Assembly (NCBI RefSeq): GCF_001310955.1
Contig: NZ_BAZX01000004.1
Location: 186,001-250,000, forward strand
DNA: 64,000 nt
Source of the DNA: Marinifilum fragile JCM 15579
GTDB lineage: Bacteria; Bacteroidota; Bacteroidia; Bacteroidales; Marinifilaceae
Direction: 5' to 3'
The position numbers and the translations under genes are program-made. This document shows positions 63,867 to 64,000 of the stretch, piece after piece. Each line of letters opens with the position of its first letter. Position 1 is the first letter of the stretch. The notes under the pieces are model-generated. The model was not told the DNA's origin. It did no database searches and saw only the letters and a program-made list of their open reading frames with translations.

Positions 63867-64000
63867 TTAGTGAAGATTCTCCTCATTTAGCAAGTCGCCA
63901 TTAAACTCAAAGGCTCTGTTTTTAGGAGGTAGGTAATATACTCTAGGCTTAGTACCCAATTCTTCCATTAAAGTATAACCAGCGTTTTCTTCTATTAATT
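63867..64000 (-). CDS. C-terminal end of an iron-sulfur (4Fe-4S dicluster) subunit, partial
   Basis: Only the last 44 codons are in the window. The minus-strand frame ends ..LGTKPRVYYLPPKNRAF and then ..NGDLLNEENLH. A C-terminal TKPRVYYLPP segment is typical of four-cluster ferredoxin-like subunits (PsrB/NrfC/HybA type) that partner NrfD proteins. It stops 49 bases before the NrfD start, in the same direction, so they should be cotranscribed. The cysteine clusters lie outside the window, so the call depends on the tail and the context. Confidence 0.6.
   Translation of the reverse strand, partial: LIEENAGYTLMEELGTKPRVYYLPPKNRAFEFNGDLLNEENLH

Noticed and set aside
1..64000. tRNA, rRNA, origin or parS sites
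   Set aside because: I looked for cloverleaf-like clusters, TTCRA arms and the parS palindrome and found nothing convincing; a covariance-model scan was not possible here.

Overview
The window is about 36% GC by eye and reads as chromosome of a Bacteroidota bacterium, most likely a marine, facultatively respiring member of the Bacteroidales/Marinilabiliales type (inference). Support comes from Bacteroidota-style promoters (TAnnTTTG at -7, with TTTG/TTG about 19-20 bp upstream), weak Shine-Dalgarno use, a PorQ-type secretion protein, gldAFG-like genes, a DUF4469 HU-like protein, a DUF5683 protein beside parAB, and a fused CcoN-CcoO oxidase. I saw no tRNA, rRNA, CRISPR array, prophage or classical insertion sequence.

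Layout. 0-4.4 kb: tail of a COG2403 protein, a hybrid histidine kinase, a DMT exporter and a small membrane protein. 4.4-8.8 kb (minus): lysS-gpsA-pgi. 9.2-14 kb (plus): lipA-lipB-recJ, then uraA behind a textbook promoter. 14-20 kb: a pair of unknown membrane proteins, a DUF4469 protein, a 23-bp minisatellite, a Tsx-like channel with a purine permease, and a HAD phosphatase with an unknown partner behind a hairpin leader. 20-24 kb (minus): thioesterase, HHH/beta-barrel and outer-membrane proteins, purE. 24.5-33 kb (plus): hpt-adk-obg-PAP2, parE-parC, aroK. 33.5-36.7 kb: gldA-gldF-gldG, with gldG frameshifted. 37-48.9 kb (minus): parA-parB-DUF5683-lytic transglycosylase, a heptose-7-P kinase, priA, cmk-ispH-pfkA and porQ. 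49-52 kb: a cysteine-cluster protein with a second DMT exporter, a DUF2975/HTH pair, DUF1801, and a 399-bp tract of exact 21-bp repeats. 52.4-64 kb (minus): a cbb3 oxidase locus (ccoI, S, NO, Q, P, G, H and a TauE/SafE-like protein), preceded by a cytochrome c / NrfD / Fe-S module.

How it works together. The right end looks like a respiratory branch in which an Fe-S/NrfD/cytochrome c complex oxidises quinol and passes electrons to a high-affinity cbb3 oxidase. CcoG, H, I and S would supply assembly and copper. The left half holds central and nucleotide metabolism: nucleobase uptake, salvage and purine synthesis sit within 12 kb.

Three things stand out. First, a 524-bp cassette between ccoH and the TauE gene has 37-bp terminal inverted repeats, an 8-bp flanking direct repeat and only a GxxExxY (PD-(D/E)XK-like) gene. 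Second, 19 units of 21 bp run without one indel in non-coding DNA. Third, seven clear single-base frameshifts, plus one suspected in an ispH-pfkA fusion, all lie right of 35.5 kb, and five of them are in the cbb3 locus. Each is repaired by restoring one base. They are either consensus errors or recent inactivation, and this must be settled before any of these genes is called broken.
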